From: Nitrospira sp.
Lineage (GTDB): Bacteria; Nitrospirota; Nitrospiria; Nitrospirales; Nitrospiraceae
Reading direction: 5' to 3'
Length of the DNA stretch: 64,000 bases
Assembly: GCA_016715825.1 (NCBI GenBank)
Contig: JADJXO010000001.1
Span: forward strand, 805,001-869,000
A program made the position numbers and the translations under genes. Below the pieces are notes generated by a model, which saw nothing but the letters and a program-made list of their open reading frames with translations, searched no databases and was not told the origin of the DNA. Below, one piece after another: positions 51,896-61,099 of this stretch. Numbering within the stretch: the stretch's first letter is position 1; each line of letters starts with the position of its first letter.

Positions 51896-51924
51896 ACCAT
51901 ATCGTGAATGACGAGAGGACTCAA
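51896..51924 (-). promoter_or_regulatory. Predicted promoter of the secreted propeller gene
   Basis: On the minus strand, TTGAGT (51919-51924), a 17-base spacer and TATGGT (51896-51901). Both hexamers match four of six consensus bases. It lies about 70 bases upstream of the ATG at 51826. Confidence 0.4.
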
Positions 51925-51960
51925 GAGAGGACACGATGAGATTGAGTGAGGGCGATCTTG

Positions 51961-52935
51961 CTAGGGCATTCGATGCCGGATGGCGTAGCGTCCTGAAAAT
52001 GTCTCGCTGGGTTCAAGTCGCTTCAGTCCCCATTCTGGATGGTTGAAGGCATCCGTGGCACAGGTCATCGGTTCGATGGCAAGTGCAGCGCGCGGCGTAT
52101 CGGCAATCGCATCGCCGGTATACACCACGAGTGCGGAAAAGGCTGCATCCATCACGATGTCGATCACACGACCGCTTGCCACGTGGCGAAGAGAGGCAGT
52201 GGCCATTTCCTGTGCATCGCGTTCGAGGTGCACATAACAATGATTGAAACGCTGCCGACCAACCGCACGAAACTGGCGATAATCCCACGGCGTGCCGGCC
52301 ACGGTTGTAATGGAGCCAGTTGGTGCCAGTCGCTCGTTGAATTCTAAATAACCAGCGCATGGGATCCGCGCCTCGGCTTCATCGATGAGAGATGATCCAA
52401 CCGTGAAATACGGATGAAAGCCAACCCCCACCGGCGCCGTACGAGTGCCCACGTTCTTCACGAGAAAGGCACAGCTTAACCCCTGAGCGTCCAATTCATA
52501 GGACAAGGCGATTTCCAGGGAAAACGGATAGCCGTGAGCACGATACGTATCGGCATCAAGTCGGACTTCGCAGGTCACTTTGTTGGTGAATGCCTCTCGA
52601 ACCTGCCAGGGAAGAGTTCGCACGAAGCCATGGATAGCATTGGGGCCTTCCTTGTCGTTGCATTCCAGCTGAAAAGATTGTCCATCGAACGAATAGTGAC
52701 CGTCGGCGACGCGCCCAGGAAAGGGAATGAGCACATCACCTTGTCCACCGCGTTTCCGGCTTCCACCCGAATAACCCCATACAAGATCCATTTCCCGCCC
52801 ACCGTCATCGATCAGCAGATAGCGCCGCAATGACGCGCCCCAGGGAGAGACCACCGCTCGCTGATTCTTACACGAGAGTGTGAGTTCGGTATCCGGTGTC
52901 ACAAGTTGCATGGTGCGATCTTGGTTAGACGCCAT
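51961..52935 (-). CDS. Aldose 1-epimerase (mutarotase) family protein
   Basis: 324 residues. Converts alpha and beta anomers of sugars, or a related hexose-phosphate, in the cytoplasm. The catalytic residues are in place: the first His in NAIHGFVRTLPWQV, the general acid His in VGFHPYFTVG and the general base Glu in ALAIEPMTCATDAFNHP. LIPFPGRVADGHYSFDG is also typical of GalM. The ATG at 52935 is used; an in-frame TTG at 52947 lies just behind the stop of the rhodanese gene. The rhodanese gene ends 16 bases upstream, so the two may be co-transcribed. Confidence 0.88.
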   Translation of the reverse strand: MASNQDRTMQLVTPDTELTLSCKNQRAVVSPWGASLRRYLLIDDGGREMDLVWGYSGGSRKRGGQGDVLIPFPGRVADGHYSFDGQSFQLECNDKEGPNAIHGFVRTLPWQVREAFTNKVTCEVRLDADTYRAHGYPFSLEIALSYELDAQGLSCAFLVKNVGTRTAPVGVGFHPYFTVGSSLIDEAEARIPCAGYLEFNERLAPTGSITTVAGTPWDYRQFRAVGRQRFNHCYVHLERDAQEMATASLRHVASGRVIDIVMDAAFSALVVYTGDAIADTPRAALAIEPMTCATDAFNHPEWGLKRLEPSETFSGRYAIRHRMP

Positions 52936-52951
52936 ATCAACGTACAACCAA

Positions 52952-53410
52952 TTATTTCACGAATGGATTTCCAACCTTTTGCCAGTCGTTGAGATTCATA
53001 AGCACGACGGTCGTCTGCGTGAAGCCGAGCTCTTGGAGTGTCTGGGACGCCAGGGTCGCGCGCTTGCCGCTTTGGCACTGAAGGATGATCGGTCGTTCCT
53101 TGTCCGCCTGGTCGGAGGAACCGACGTAGTCCCAGATTTGAGATTCGATACGGCCTCGCGGAATGTTGATGGCTCCCGGTACATGCCCAGCTGAAAACTC
53201 CTGAGGCTCGCGCACATCCACGATGAGTGCTGCGCCAGGATTCTCGACAAGCTTCCGATACTCATCCATGCCGATTGTCCTCACGTGCTTCTGCGACGCC
53301 TCTACTTTCTGCATGACGGCAGGGGGGGCGCTTTGCGCAAGAATCGGCAACGGAAGGCTTAGGGTGAGAGGAAGAGCAAGCATTACCGGCAACAGCACTG
53401 TTTTGTTCAT
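52952..53410 (-). CDS. Periplasmic single-domain rhodanese-like protein
   Basis: 152 residues. The ATG at 53410 follows AAAAGGAGACGAT, a strong ribosome site. A signal peptide with LPLTLSLPLPILAQ ends near residue 24. The rhodanese domain follows (about 45-150): ALIVDVREPQEFSAGHVPGA, then the active-site loop QCQSGKRATLASQ with the catalytic cysteine, and GFTQTTVVLMN. Likely role: sulfur transfer or redox work in the periplasm. In-frame sequence up to 53656 is not used, since it is arginine-rich and lacks a ribosome site. Confidence 0.85.
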   Translation of the reverse strand: MNKTVLLPVMLALPLTLSLPLPILAQSAPPAVMQKVEASQKHVRTIGMDEYRKLVENPGAALIVDVREPQEFSAGHVPGAINIPRGRIESQIWDYVGSSDQADKERPIILQCQSGKRATLASQTLQELGFTQTTVVLMNLNDWQKVGNPFVK

Positions 53411-53896
53411 ATCGTCTCCTTTTGAAATGGTCGATGATCCCTCAAGGTATTCAGAAATGGCTTCCAATACGATAGTCCGGTGACGGTGGTGAACCCGTGA
53501 CCCACAGATGTATTGTACTGCTTTCCGGACGGTGGGTCTACGTAGATGGCACGAAGCGTGTGAAGCTTGGCATGAAAATGGTTCCCGCACGGCCCACAGT
53601 CTCACCCTCCATGTCCGAACAGCTGAATGGGAACGTCGCCACCTTCTACGCCTCACAATGGTCAGGTTGGAAACGAACAGGAAGGTTCAATATGACAAGC
53701 TCGGCCGGAGGCGAACGTTCGTAGGACCTGTGGGACCTTCTACAGGGCTCGGTTGTGTATCATTGCACCATTCGCGCTTGTTGGTAGCCATTCCTCCACG
53801 GCTGATCTCGCTTATCCTGCCAGCCACCGGTTCCCGATCTGGTTGTCGACGTTCAGATTCCGCTGCACATGGCCGATACAGATAGCACTTGTCCTT
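53411..53896. other. Long intergenic region without a supported gene
   Basis: 486 bases between the rhodanese gene and the DUF4347 surface-protein gene, which are divergent. It must hold both promoters. Short open frames (for example 53497-53724) encode arginine- and serine-rich products with no motif and no good ribosome site, so I call no gene here. I see no clear hairpin or repeat. Confidence 0.5.
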
Positions 53897-56800
53897 ATGC
53901 TTAAACTGTTCAAAAAAACACGGGATGCCGCTGCAACGTCTCAGCCAAACAAGAAGAATCCGTCTTCATCCTCCAGCGTGAAACAATCGCTTCTTTCACT
54001 TGAACCACGACTCATGTTTGATGCCGCCGCCGCCGCGACGGCGTCTGAAGTGGCATCGGAACAGGTGGCCCAAGAGCAGGCTGAGGCCGCCGTCTCTTCC
54101 GACAGCGCCGCCGACGGTCGGACGACAGACCAGGTCGAATCGCAGGGAGTGCTTGATGCGATCGCCACCTATCATCCAGGTGAGTCCAGGGCCGAGGTCG
54201 TGTTCGTCGATCCCACCGTGCCGAACTACCAGGAACTCCTCAGCGGCATGGATCCGAATATCGAAGTGATCATGCTCGATGGGGGACAAGATGGTGTGGA
54301 ACAAATGGCAACCACCTTGTCCGGCCGGAGCGGAATCGATGCCATTCACCTGATCTCCCATGGAAGTGCCGGCCAGCTGCAGTTGGGAACAGGCACGCTG
54401 AACGCTGACAGCATGCCCGGCGAGTACGCAGATGAGTTGGCCACGATCCAGCAGTCTCTCTCAGAACAAGCCGATATTCTCGTCTACGGCTGCGACTTTG
54501 CCGAGGGAGACACGGGACAGGCCGCGGTCAATCTGCTGGCAGAATTGACGGGCGCCGACGTGCAAGCCAGTACCGATCTCACGGGCCACCTCTCGCTCGG
54601 CGGGGATTGGGAGTTCGAAGTCAGCACAGGCACCATCGAAACCGCGCTGGCCGTTGATTACGATGCGCAGATGAATTGGGCAGGGCTCTTGGGAACTGAG
54701 ACAGTCAAAGACACCTTCTCGGGTAAATCCTATGCCAACAACAACGGAACAGAATCCTGGTCCTCCGGCTGGTCCGAAAGAGATGCGGATGGAGGAGAGG
54801 CAAGCGGCGGTGACGTGCAAATCAATTCAGGTCAGTTACGCATCGATACCGATTCCGTCGGAACTGCCGTCAGTCGAGGGGTCGATCTGAGTCACGCCAC
54901 GCGCGCGACGTTAACGTTTCACTACACCAATCGGTTGAGTGGTGGTGATCGTATCGAACTACGCGTGTCGACTGATGGTGGAGCCAACTACCAGACCCTA
55001 CGCGGGGGCATCTTTTCCAATACGACCAACCCAGGTGGTGGTACCGCGAGCTTCGACCTTTCCGGATACATGTCCGCCAATACCAGAATCCAGTTTCTCG
55101 TGACCGGAACAGGTGGAGGCGACCGGCTGTTTGTGGACAATGTTCAAGTCAGTTACGACACTGGAGTGGTGAGCGAAGCTCCGACGGACTTGAGCCTCTC
55201 AGCCAACATGGTGCCCGAGAACGCGGTGACCGGGACGGTCATCGGTACGGTCAGCAGCACGGACCCCGATGCCGGCGACGCCAAGACCTATTCATTGACA
55301 GACACCGCAGGCGGCCGGTTTGCCATCGATCCCACGACAGGCGTGCTCACCGTGGCGGATGGAAGCTTGCTGAACTATGAGCGCGCCACTACGCACACGG
55401 TCACGGTTCAGGTGACAGACGCCGACGGTCAGTCACTCGAGCGCGCCGTCGACATTCACGTCACGAACATTGTCGAGACCTTTGTACTCTCAGGCAACGA
55501 AACCCTCCGCGCCTCCGACGGACCGTTTGAGAATGTCATCATCAACGGCGGCTACCTCGAGATCGATGGTGACGTCCAAATCAAAGGTGACCTGACGATC
55601 ACCCGGGCGACGCGGATCAACGGCGGCACGCTGTCCGTGACCGGCGACGTGACGACCACGGACACCAGCTACACCGGCTCGGCGGTGATCGTGCTGGCCG
55701 GGGATGGACCGCAGACGATCTCGACGGGCGGCCGAACCGGCGAGCTCTGTCATCTCTCGATCGCGAACTCGTCGGGTCAGGTGACGATCGAGGGCGCCCT
55801 GCAGCTTTCCGGCCATTACACAGACAACGGCAACACGGTCGACGCGACGGGCGCCACCGTCGAGCTCCAGGCCAATGCCCGCATCACAGCCGCCGCGACA
55901 CGCTTCGGGGACGTGACGCTCAACGGCGGCTACCTCGAGATCGATGGTGACGTCCAAATCAAAGGTGACCTGACGATCACCCGGGCGACGCGGATCAACG
56001 GCGGCACGCTGTCCGTGACCGGCGACGTGACGACCACGGACACCAGCTACACCGGCTCGGCGGTGATCGTGCTGGCCGGGGATGGACCGCAGACGATCTC
56101 GACGGGCGGCCGAACCGGCGAGCTCTGTCATCTCTCGATCGCGAACTCGTCGGGTCAGGTGACGATCGAGGGCGCCCTGCAGCTTTCCGGCCATTACACA
56201 GACAACGGCAACACGGTCGACGCGACGGGCGCCACCGTCGAGCTCCAGGCCAATGCCCGCATCACAGCCGCCGCGACACGCTTCGGGGACGTGACGCTCA
56301 ACGGCGGCTACCTCGAGATCGATGGTGACGTCCAAATCAAAGGTGACCTGACGATCACCCGGGCGACGCGGATCAACGGCGGCACGCTGTCCGTGACCGG
56401 CGACGTGACGACCACGGACACCAGCTACACCGGCTCGGCGGTGATCGTGCTGGCCGGGGATGGACCGCAGACGATCTCGACGGGCGGCCGAACCGGCGAG
56501 CTCTGTCATCTCTCGATCGCGAACTCGTCGGGTCAGGTGACGATCGAGGGCGCCCTGCAGCTTTCCGGCCATTACACAGACAACGGCAACACGGTCGACG
56601 CGACGGGCGCCACCGTCGAGCTCCAGGCCAATGCCCGCATCACAGCCGCCGCGACACGCTTCGGGGACATGACGCTCAACGGCCGCTACCTCGAGCTCGG
56701 TAGGGACATCTATGTGGAGGGTGACCTCACCATTAACAATTTGGTCCGTCTGAACGGTGGAACAATCTACGTCGCGGGTCAGATCGCTGAGAACGATCGA

Positions 56801-57748
56801 ATCTGGTCCGGAACAGGTGACATCCAGCCATGGGTGAGAAATCAGGCCCCGACAGATCTCGCACTTGAAGGTGGGACTGTCGTCGAGCGCGCCGTCAATG
56901 GCAGCCTCGTAGGCACGGTGAGTGGCACGGACCCCGATGCCGGCGACACCACAACCTACAGTCTGACCGACACGGCCGGCGGGCGCTTTGCGATCGACCC
57001 CACGACCGGCGTGCTCACCGTCGCCGATGGCCGTCTGCTGAACTATGAAGCCGCGACCACCCACACGGTCACGGTCCGCGTCACGGACCACGGCGGCCTC
57101 AGTTACGACGAGACGTTCACGATCCAGGTGAGCAACGTGAATGAGGCCACGACGATGCCTTTGGAAGGGAGCACCGTCGACGAAGGTCTGGTGAGTTCGT
57201 TGTTTATCAACGCCGAGGCTACCCAATCCGGATCAAGTCAGACGGTAGATGTGCCATCTGATCATCACAACGAGGTGACCGAAGCCGAGTCGTATCTTCT
57301 CAATGACGCTCCTGACACAGCTGAGGCGAACACCCACCCAGTCTCGACAGTTGAGCCTTTCACGACCGGACACAAGACTACGCAGGATACTCATGAACAA
57401 GTGCCCATCCAGGGAAGAGATGGACAGCAAGCCGCATCGCCTGGAATACCCGTACCCACAGGGGTTACGGATTCGACGGACTTTCCGGATAATCTCCCCC
57501 AGGAATCCGGTCCATGGCCTTGGTCGCAGTCTGACGGGGTGGAAACGGCACAGAATGAATCTGCCGGTCTCGGTCTCTCGATGGCTGTCGGTTTAGCCGG
57601 TCTGGTAGGGCAGGGCAGTCAGGGAACGAAAGAAAAGTTGATGTCGGTGAAAGCCCAGCTTCAGGCGCTTCATCAGAAGAACCCGTCTGAAAACACCTCT
57701 CAACGAGCAGCTGAAAACAAGAACAAAGAGCCTGCGCCGGAAGGGTGA
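53897..57748 (+). CDS. Large DUF4347/cadherin-repeat surface protein with three almost identical 126-residue repeats
   Basis: 1283 residues. A cytosol-like N-terminus carries the LEPR box (SLLSLEPRLMFDAAAAAT, near residue 31-48), common at the start of large exported adhesins. The DUF4347 domain follows (about 95-260; IDAIHLISHGSAGQLQLG, DILVYGCDFAEG). Next come a beta-sandwich of about 150 residues and a cadherin-like repeat (DPDAGDAKTYSLTD, then IDPTTGVLTVADG). Residues about 549-927 are three 126-residue repeats that are identical but for one residue, then a diverged partial fourth, a second cadherin repeat and a polar tail of about 200 residues. No Sec signal is visible; type I secretion is likely for this family. 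The ATG at 53897 fits the LEPR position; its ribosome site is poor. Confidence 0.82.
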   Translation: MLKLFKKTRDAAATSQPNKKNPSSSSSVKQSLLSLEPRLMFDAAAAATASEVASEQVAQEQAEAAVSSDSAADGRTTDQVESQGVLDAIATYHPGESRAEVVFVDPTVPNYQELLSGMDPNIEVIMLDGGQDGVEQMATTLSGRSGIDAIHLISHGSAGQLQLGTGTLNADSMPGEYADELATIQQSLSEQADILVYGCDFAEGDTGQAAVNLLAELTGADVQASTDLTGHLSLGGDWEFEVSTGTIETALAVDYDAQMNWAGLLGTETVKDTFSGKSYANNNGTESWSSGWSERDADGGEASGGDVQINSGQLRIDTDSVGTAVSRGVDLSHATRATLTFHYTNRLSGGDRIELRVSTDGGANYQTLRGGIFSNTTNPGGGTASFDLSGYMSANTRIQFLVTGTGGGDRLFVDNVQVSYDTGVVSEAPTDLSLSANMVPENAVTGTVIGTVSSTDPDAGDAKTYSLTDTAGGRFAIDPTTGVLTVADGSLLNYERATTHTVTVQVTDADGQSLERAVDIHVTNIVETFVLSGNETLRASDGPFENVIINGGYLEIDGDVQIKGDLTITRATRINGGTLSVTGDVTTTDTSYTGSAVIVLAGDGPQTISTGGRTGELCHLSIANSSGQVTIEGALQLSGHYTDNGNTVDATGATVELQANARITAAATRFGDVTLNGGYLEIDGDVQIKGDLTITRATRINGGTLSVTGDVTTTDTSYTGSAVIVLAGDGPQTISTGGRTGELCHLSIANSSGQVTIEGALQLSGHYTDNGNTVDATGATVELQANARITAAATRFGDVTLNGGYLEIDGDVQIKGDLTITRATRINGGTLSVTGDVTTTDTSYTGSAVIVLAGDGPQTISTGGRTGELCHLSIANSSGQVTIEGALQLSGHYTDNGNTVDATGATVELQANARITAAATRFGDMTLNGRYLELGRDIYVEGDLTINNLVRLNGGTIYVAGQIAENDRIWSGTGDIQPWVRNQAPTDLALEGGTVVERAVNGSLVGTVSGTDPDAGDTTTYSLTDTAGGRFAIDPTTGVLTVADGRLLNYEAATTHTVTVRVTDHGGLSYDETFTIQVSNVNEATTMPLEGSTVDEGLVSSLFINAEATQSGSSQTVDVPSDHHNEVTEAESYLLNDAPDTAEANTHPVSTVEPFTTGHKTTQDTHEQVPIQGRDGQQAASPGIPVPTGVTDSTDFPDNLPQESGPWPWSQSDGVETAQNESAGLGLSMAVGLAGLVGQGSQGTKEKLMSVKAQLQALHQKNPSENTSQRAAENKNKEPAPEG
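55543..56676 (+). repeat. Three tandem 378-bp direct repeats inside the DUF4347 gene
   Basis: Copies run 55543-55920, 55921-56298 and 56299-56676, with a period of exactly 378 bases (126 codons). By eye copies are identical, apart from one base in the last few positions of copy 3 (GACATGACG instead of GACGTGACG, Val to Met). A diverged partial copy follows from 56677. The frame is kept. Near-identity at silent positions means recent duplication or ongoing gene conversion, and copy number may differ between strains. Confidence 0.9.
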
Positions 57749-57797
57749 GCACCCGTGCCGAACGATCGATTGACTCGGCTACTGTTCACACCTTCTT

Positions 57798-58817
57798 TCA
57801 TGATGCGTCTCGACCCGTTTTCACCTCCCTGACCATAAATGTCGTGTCCGTTTGGGCACGCGTGCCGAGATTCACCGCTTTGGTTTCAGTGAGCTTGGTG
57901 ATCCACCCGGTCCCCACATCAACTTCAACTTCGGCATAGTTCTCCAGGGATACGGTGTTTCCAGGTCTCTCTTCCGGTACCTGTTTGCCTCTCTGTGCCG
58001 CCAAGCCTTTGACGATCGATCGCATGATCCGGTCGGTCTGCTCACGATCAGCCGATTGCTTCCAGTGCAACACCGCGTGCCTGGACCGATCGTCGAACGA
58101 CTTCAGCACAATGTCGGTGTGAGCCGGAAGCGGAGCGCCACCGAGTGGATTGTCGAGCTCGCTCTGGTATGCATCGTGTTGACCGCGTGTATAGGTTCTT
58201 CCGAGGATCCGAAAATAGATCTGTGCATCTCGCATGCAGACCTGTTCAATTTGTGTTTTGCTCGAGAACATGACGTCCCATTGTGCCCGTAGGTTTTCAA
58301 TCAGCGCCTGGTCCGCCTTCTCTCGCTGCGAAGCCGCTGCGTTGTCCGAGAGCGCATCGAGCTTCTTCCGCATCTCCTTGCGCAGAGCCTCCCAGTTCTG
58401 CACGCCGGTGATGGCACCACGAGGGTCGATCTCAAGCTGAATCTGGAGGCCCTGCATGAGTCCCACAACATGGCGGAGAATAGACTCGGATGGAGCCGGG
58501 ACCTCAAAGGTGGTTGCTCCAACCGTCCATCCCACGAGATACCCTGGTGGACCGGTCCGGAGCACCTCAAGGGAAAAACGTGTGTGGGTTTTCCCTGAAC
58601 GCGTCGTCCGGCCATCAAGCGATTTCTCACGGACCCGTGTCACAATGAGCTCAACACGGTCGCCCGTTTTCCAGTGAGGGATGATCTCGACGGACTGCGC
58701 CGCAACCTGGTCCACGCCCCAGGGCACAAGACAGAGACAGAGAAGCGCTGTCGTACGGACGATCACTGATCGAAGAAGCACCAAACGAGTCTGAGGTCCT
58801 GATGTCAACACAGGCAT
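57798..58817 (-). CDS. Secreted protein of unknown function
   Basis: 339 residues. A signal peptide ends near VAAQS at about residue 41. The mature protein has a beta-rich start (HWKTGDRVELIVTRVREKS), a middle helical part (LRKEMRKKLDALSDNAAASQREKADQ) and a beta-rich end (NYAEVEVDVGTGWITKLTETKAV). Single cysteine in the mature chain. I do not recognise the family; the layout is that of periplasmic proteins of the DUF6263 kind, but that is a guess. Start: ATG 58817 has its AAAGG too close, so translation may begin at the GTG six bases later. It converges on the surface-protein gene, with 49 bases between the stops. Confidence 0.65.
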   Translation of the reverse strand: MPVLTSGPQTRLVLLRSVIVRTTALLCLCLVPWGVDQVAAQSVEIIPHWKTGDRVELIVTRVREKSLDGRTTRSGKTHTRFSLEVLRTGPPGYLVGWTVGATTFEVPAPSESILRHVVGLMQGLQIQLEIDPRGAITGVQNWEALRKEMRKKLDALSDNAAASQREKADQALIENLRAQWDVMFSSKTQIEQVCMRDAQIYFRILGRTYTRGQHDAYQSELDNPLGGAPLPAHTDIVLKSFDDRSRHAVLHWKQSADREQTDRIMRSIVKGLAAQRGKQVPEERPGNTVSLENYAEVEVDVGTGWITKLTETKAVNLGTRAQTDTTFMVREVKTGRDAS

Positions 58818-59041
58818 CCTTTACCAAGTTCGCTGCACGGAACCTGAACACAATCAGGAACCATACGGATGCATCATTTCACGGTTATCAACCTACTATG
58901 ACAGTGGCTTCCTCCTCCTTACAAGGACCATTGCACGAGAGCCAGGGTATCCAAGCGTTCTTCCTCCTTGACCTGACTATTGGCTGAAGCGTAGGGTACA
59001 GCTATCTTCCTTCTACCTCCTCATCATCGTGAGGTGGTGTC
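58818..59041. other. Intergenic region, nothing recognised
   Basis: About 220 bases between the secreted-protein gene at 58817 (minus strand) and the small plus-strand ORF at 59042. An open frame at 58802-58987 has no ribosome site or motif. If the two small ORFs that follow are not real, the gap runs to 59508, about 690 bases. Confidence 0.4.
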
Positions 59042-59275
59042 ATGGTCCTCCGAGGAGAAGAGTTCCAACGGTCTGGGCCTGTCAGGTTTGCATTCATCAC
59101 GACACAATCTGTTTCATCGAATCGCACCTGGTTGCCGCAGGGTTACCTGGACATGCGCCCGAGTGTTGGGAAACGGTTTCCCTCTAAGATCCGGTGTCAC
59201 GGACGTGTGAAATCCATGATGGTTCCCAGAGGACTCGCGCAGGATGACGCGCGAGATGTGACGTATGATATCTGA
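59042..59275 (+). CDS. Possible small basic protein
   Basis: 77 codons. The ATG at 59042 has GAGGTGG six bases upstream, a good ribosome site. The product is basic with no membrane helix and no family I recognise (GEEFQRSGPVRFAFITTQ, GLAQDDARDVTYDI). It overlaps the next small ORF by 11 bases, which suggests coupled translation. Could be spurious. Confidence 0.35.
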   Translation: MVLRGEEFQRSGPVRFAFITTQSVSSNRTWLPQGYLDMRPSVGKRFPSKIRCHGRVKSMMVPRGLAQDDARDVTYDI

Positions 59276-59444
59276 ATATTGGGGAATCCTGATTAGTCTG
59301 CTGGTTTGCGTGATCCTGCTTCTTGTATGCATGGATATTCTCTCGTGTAAGAGCATGCGGCGTCGAGGTAGACCAACAGAGGCCGACGGCACCTCGAGCG
59401 AGAAGCTGGTACGACCGACGGCACCCAGTCACCATACGACGTGA
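59265..59444 (+). CDS. Possible small single-pass membrane protein
   Basis: 59 codons, ATG 59265 to TGA 59444. Residues 5-28 form one strongly hydrophobic helix (YWGILISLLVCVILLLVCMD) and the rest is a basic, polar tail (KSMRRRGRPTEADGTSSE), the usual look of small inner-membrane proteins with a cytoplasmic C-terminus by the positive-inside rule. It begins within the end of the previous small ORF. No homologue is recognised. Confidence 0.4.
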   Translation: MISEYWGILISLLVCVILLLVCMDILSCKSMRRRGRPTEADGTSSEKLVRPTAPSHHTT

Positions 59445-59508
59445 CGACGAGCGGGCGTCGTGTGTGGCCCGACCTACCCGGGAGGGCAGGATCGATCAGA
59501 GTGTCCTG

Positions 59509-60378
59509 TCATCGGGCTCCGTCGGAGGAGGGTATCGGCTTCTTCCAGTGGTAGGTGCCCCCATGCTCTCGAGGCGGAATACCTTTTTGCTTACCGACCC
59601 TGGTGTACCACCAGATGCCTTTCGCTTCCGTACCATTGTCTGACAGCTGGAGTTGAAACCCGCCTTCTCGGTCATTACCGGATTGATGCCACATCCCCTC
59701 CCACAGACGTCCGGCAATCTTGGTGGTTGTAAACCGCCCGCCGTGCTGACTGTAGGGACCGTTCCCGTCCCGGTCGAGAGTCGCCTGGTACCGTTTGTCA
59801 TCCTCGACTTCGAGGATCTCCCACGTACCGCTCACATCCGGTTCACCTGAGTATTGTCGCGTGCCGGTACGACGTTCCCGCGAATCTGCCGATGATGGAC
59901 TCAACGCCCCGACGAGATTCGCCGATCGAAATGATTCGTGCCACGACAACAGTTGCCAGCGGCCCTCGCGACGTTCAAGGACACCTGTTTCTCGCATGGG
60001 AAGCACGGTACGTCTGAGCTCGGCCCCCTCTTGCATGTAGCGGATGTAATCCAGCTCCATCGCGTACCAGGCAAGATCTCCTCTTGCCCAGACCTTGAGT
60101 TCCTTGATTGGAATCTCAAGTTTCGTGGCGTTGACGAACTCATCCCGCATGCCCTGTTCCAGTTCGGCCCACCCGATGTACTTCCGTCCGGCCACCGCGT
60201 AACTGATGATGTCGGTGTCATGGGCCATCAGTTGGGAGAGAGTCGGTAGGTCCTTTTCTGCGTTGGCTTGGATCATCCTCCGAATGGCTGACTCTGGATC
60301 GGAACTGTCCGACGCGATGGCGATCGGGGGGAACCCAAGAAATACCACAAGGAGAGAGCGTACAAGGAGTGCCAACAT
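59509..60378 (-). CDS. Secreted protein with SnoaL-like (NTF2-fold) domain
   Basis: 289 residues from ATG 60378, seven bases after AGAGG. The signal peptide (LLVRSLLVVFLGFPPIAIAS) is cleaved near residue 22. Residues about 28-155 fit the SnoaL/DUF4440-like NTF2 fold: SAIRRMIQANAEKDLPTLSQ, a central HDTDIISYAVAGRKYIGW and the closing GRWQLLSWHESF. The C-terminal 110 residues (DVSGTWEILEVEDDKRYQAT, GRLWEGMWHQSG) form a second beta domain like those that describe a surface-bound or lipocalin-like fold. No enzyme activity can be assigned. ATG 60384 is an alternative two codons earlier. Confidence 0.7.
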   Translation of the reverse strand: MLALLVRSLLVVFLGFPPIAIASDSSDPESAIRRMIQANAEKDLPTLSQLMAHDTDIISYAVAGRKYIGWAELEQGMRDEFVNATKLEIPIKELKVWARGDLAWYAMELDYIRYMQEGAELRRTVLPMRETGVLERREGRWQLLSWHESFRSANLVGALSPSSADSRERRTGTRQYSGEPDVSGTWEILEVEDDKRYQATLDRDGNGPYSQHGGRFTTTKIAGRLWEGMWHQSGNDREGGFQLQLSDNGTEAKGIWWYTRVGKQKGIPPREHGGTYHWKKPIPSSDGAR

Positions 60379-60446
60379 GGTCATGCCTCTTGACTGTATC
60401 GCGGAGGATTATTGCTCAGATTGTGCGCAGAGGCAACGGCAGCACC

Positions 60447-60986
60447 TCAGGGCTCCCATCGATACCCGACAAGAAAGGGCATGACGGTCAACACACCGAG
60501 TGCTCCGATCGGCACCGTGCCCACAACCGGATGTTGGGCGGCAAGGAATTCATCGAGTGAGAGGCCGTGGAGGGGGAGGATAATGAGCCACTCCATAAGA
60601 ACCCAGAACACCAGAGCAACGAGACCAACTCCAAGGCGGACACGGGGCAACGGCGGGAGTGTGAATCGGTCGATCGCCCAGCGCGCGGCGATCATCACAG
60701 CCAGAAGATGCGCGGGAATCTCCATCACCTGTGCGATACGCTCGCTGAGGTGAAGCCCCACAACTTGGAGGCGAATAATCTCCAGCACAACCCCCGCCCC
60801 AAGTGCGACCAGAAAATACACAGCGCCGGCATTTAAGACTTGCATCAAACCATGCGGCTGTTCCTCATCGAGCGGGCTCTCCGGCGTCGTGTTCGCCTGC
60901 AGGGGAATCACGTAGCGCGGGGCTTGACCGATCACATCGGTCGAAGGTGGCTTCTCCAACTCTTGAACGCCTCCAGATTTAGCCAT
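60447..60986 (-). CDS. Membrane protein of unknown function, four helices
   Basis: 179 residues. A polar cytoplasmic N-terminus of about 48 residues, then four hydrophobic segments (about 50-72, 85-103, 113-132, 152-172). The segments include AVYFLVALGAGVVLEIIRLQ, LVALVFWVLMEWLIILPLHG and GALGVLTVMPFLVGYR. No catalytic motif is seen and I do not recognise the family. No ribosome site precedes the ATG at 60986. It lies upstream of the NTF2-fold protein gene on the same strand, with a 62-base gap. Confidence 0.65.
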   Translation of the reverse strand: MAKSGGVQELEKPPSTDVIGQAPRYVIPLQANTTPESPLDEEQPHGLMQVLNAGAVYFLVALGAGVVLEIIRLQVVGLHLSERIAQVMEIPAHLLAVMIAARWAIDRFTLPPLPRVRLGVGLVALVFWVLMEWLIILPLHGLSLDEFLAAQHPVVGTVPIGALGVLTVMPFLVGYRWEP

Positions 60987-61099
60987 GACGCAAGAGTCAG
61001 TCTAACCCAAACGTTTTTCTTCATCCAACATTCTGTCATTATGCGCCGAGCACGTCAGGCATGCGCAAACCATGGCGCTGTACACCACCCATCCGTGTA

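Noticed and set aside
55490..57226. 578-codon open frame on the minus strand across the tandem repeats
   Set aside because: It stays open only because the 378-bp repeat is a multiple of three and is copied three times; the plus-strand frame has clear domains.
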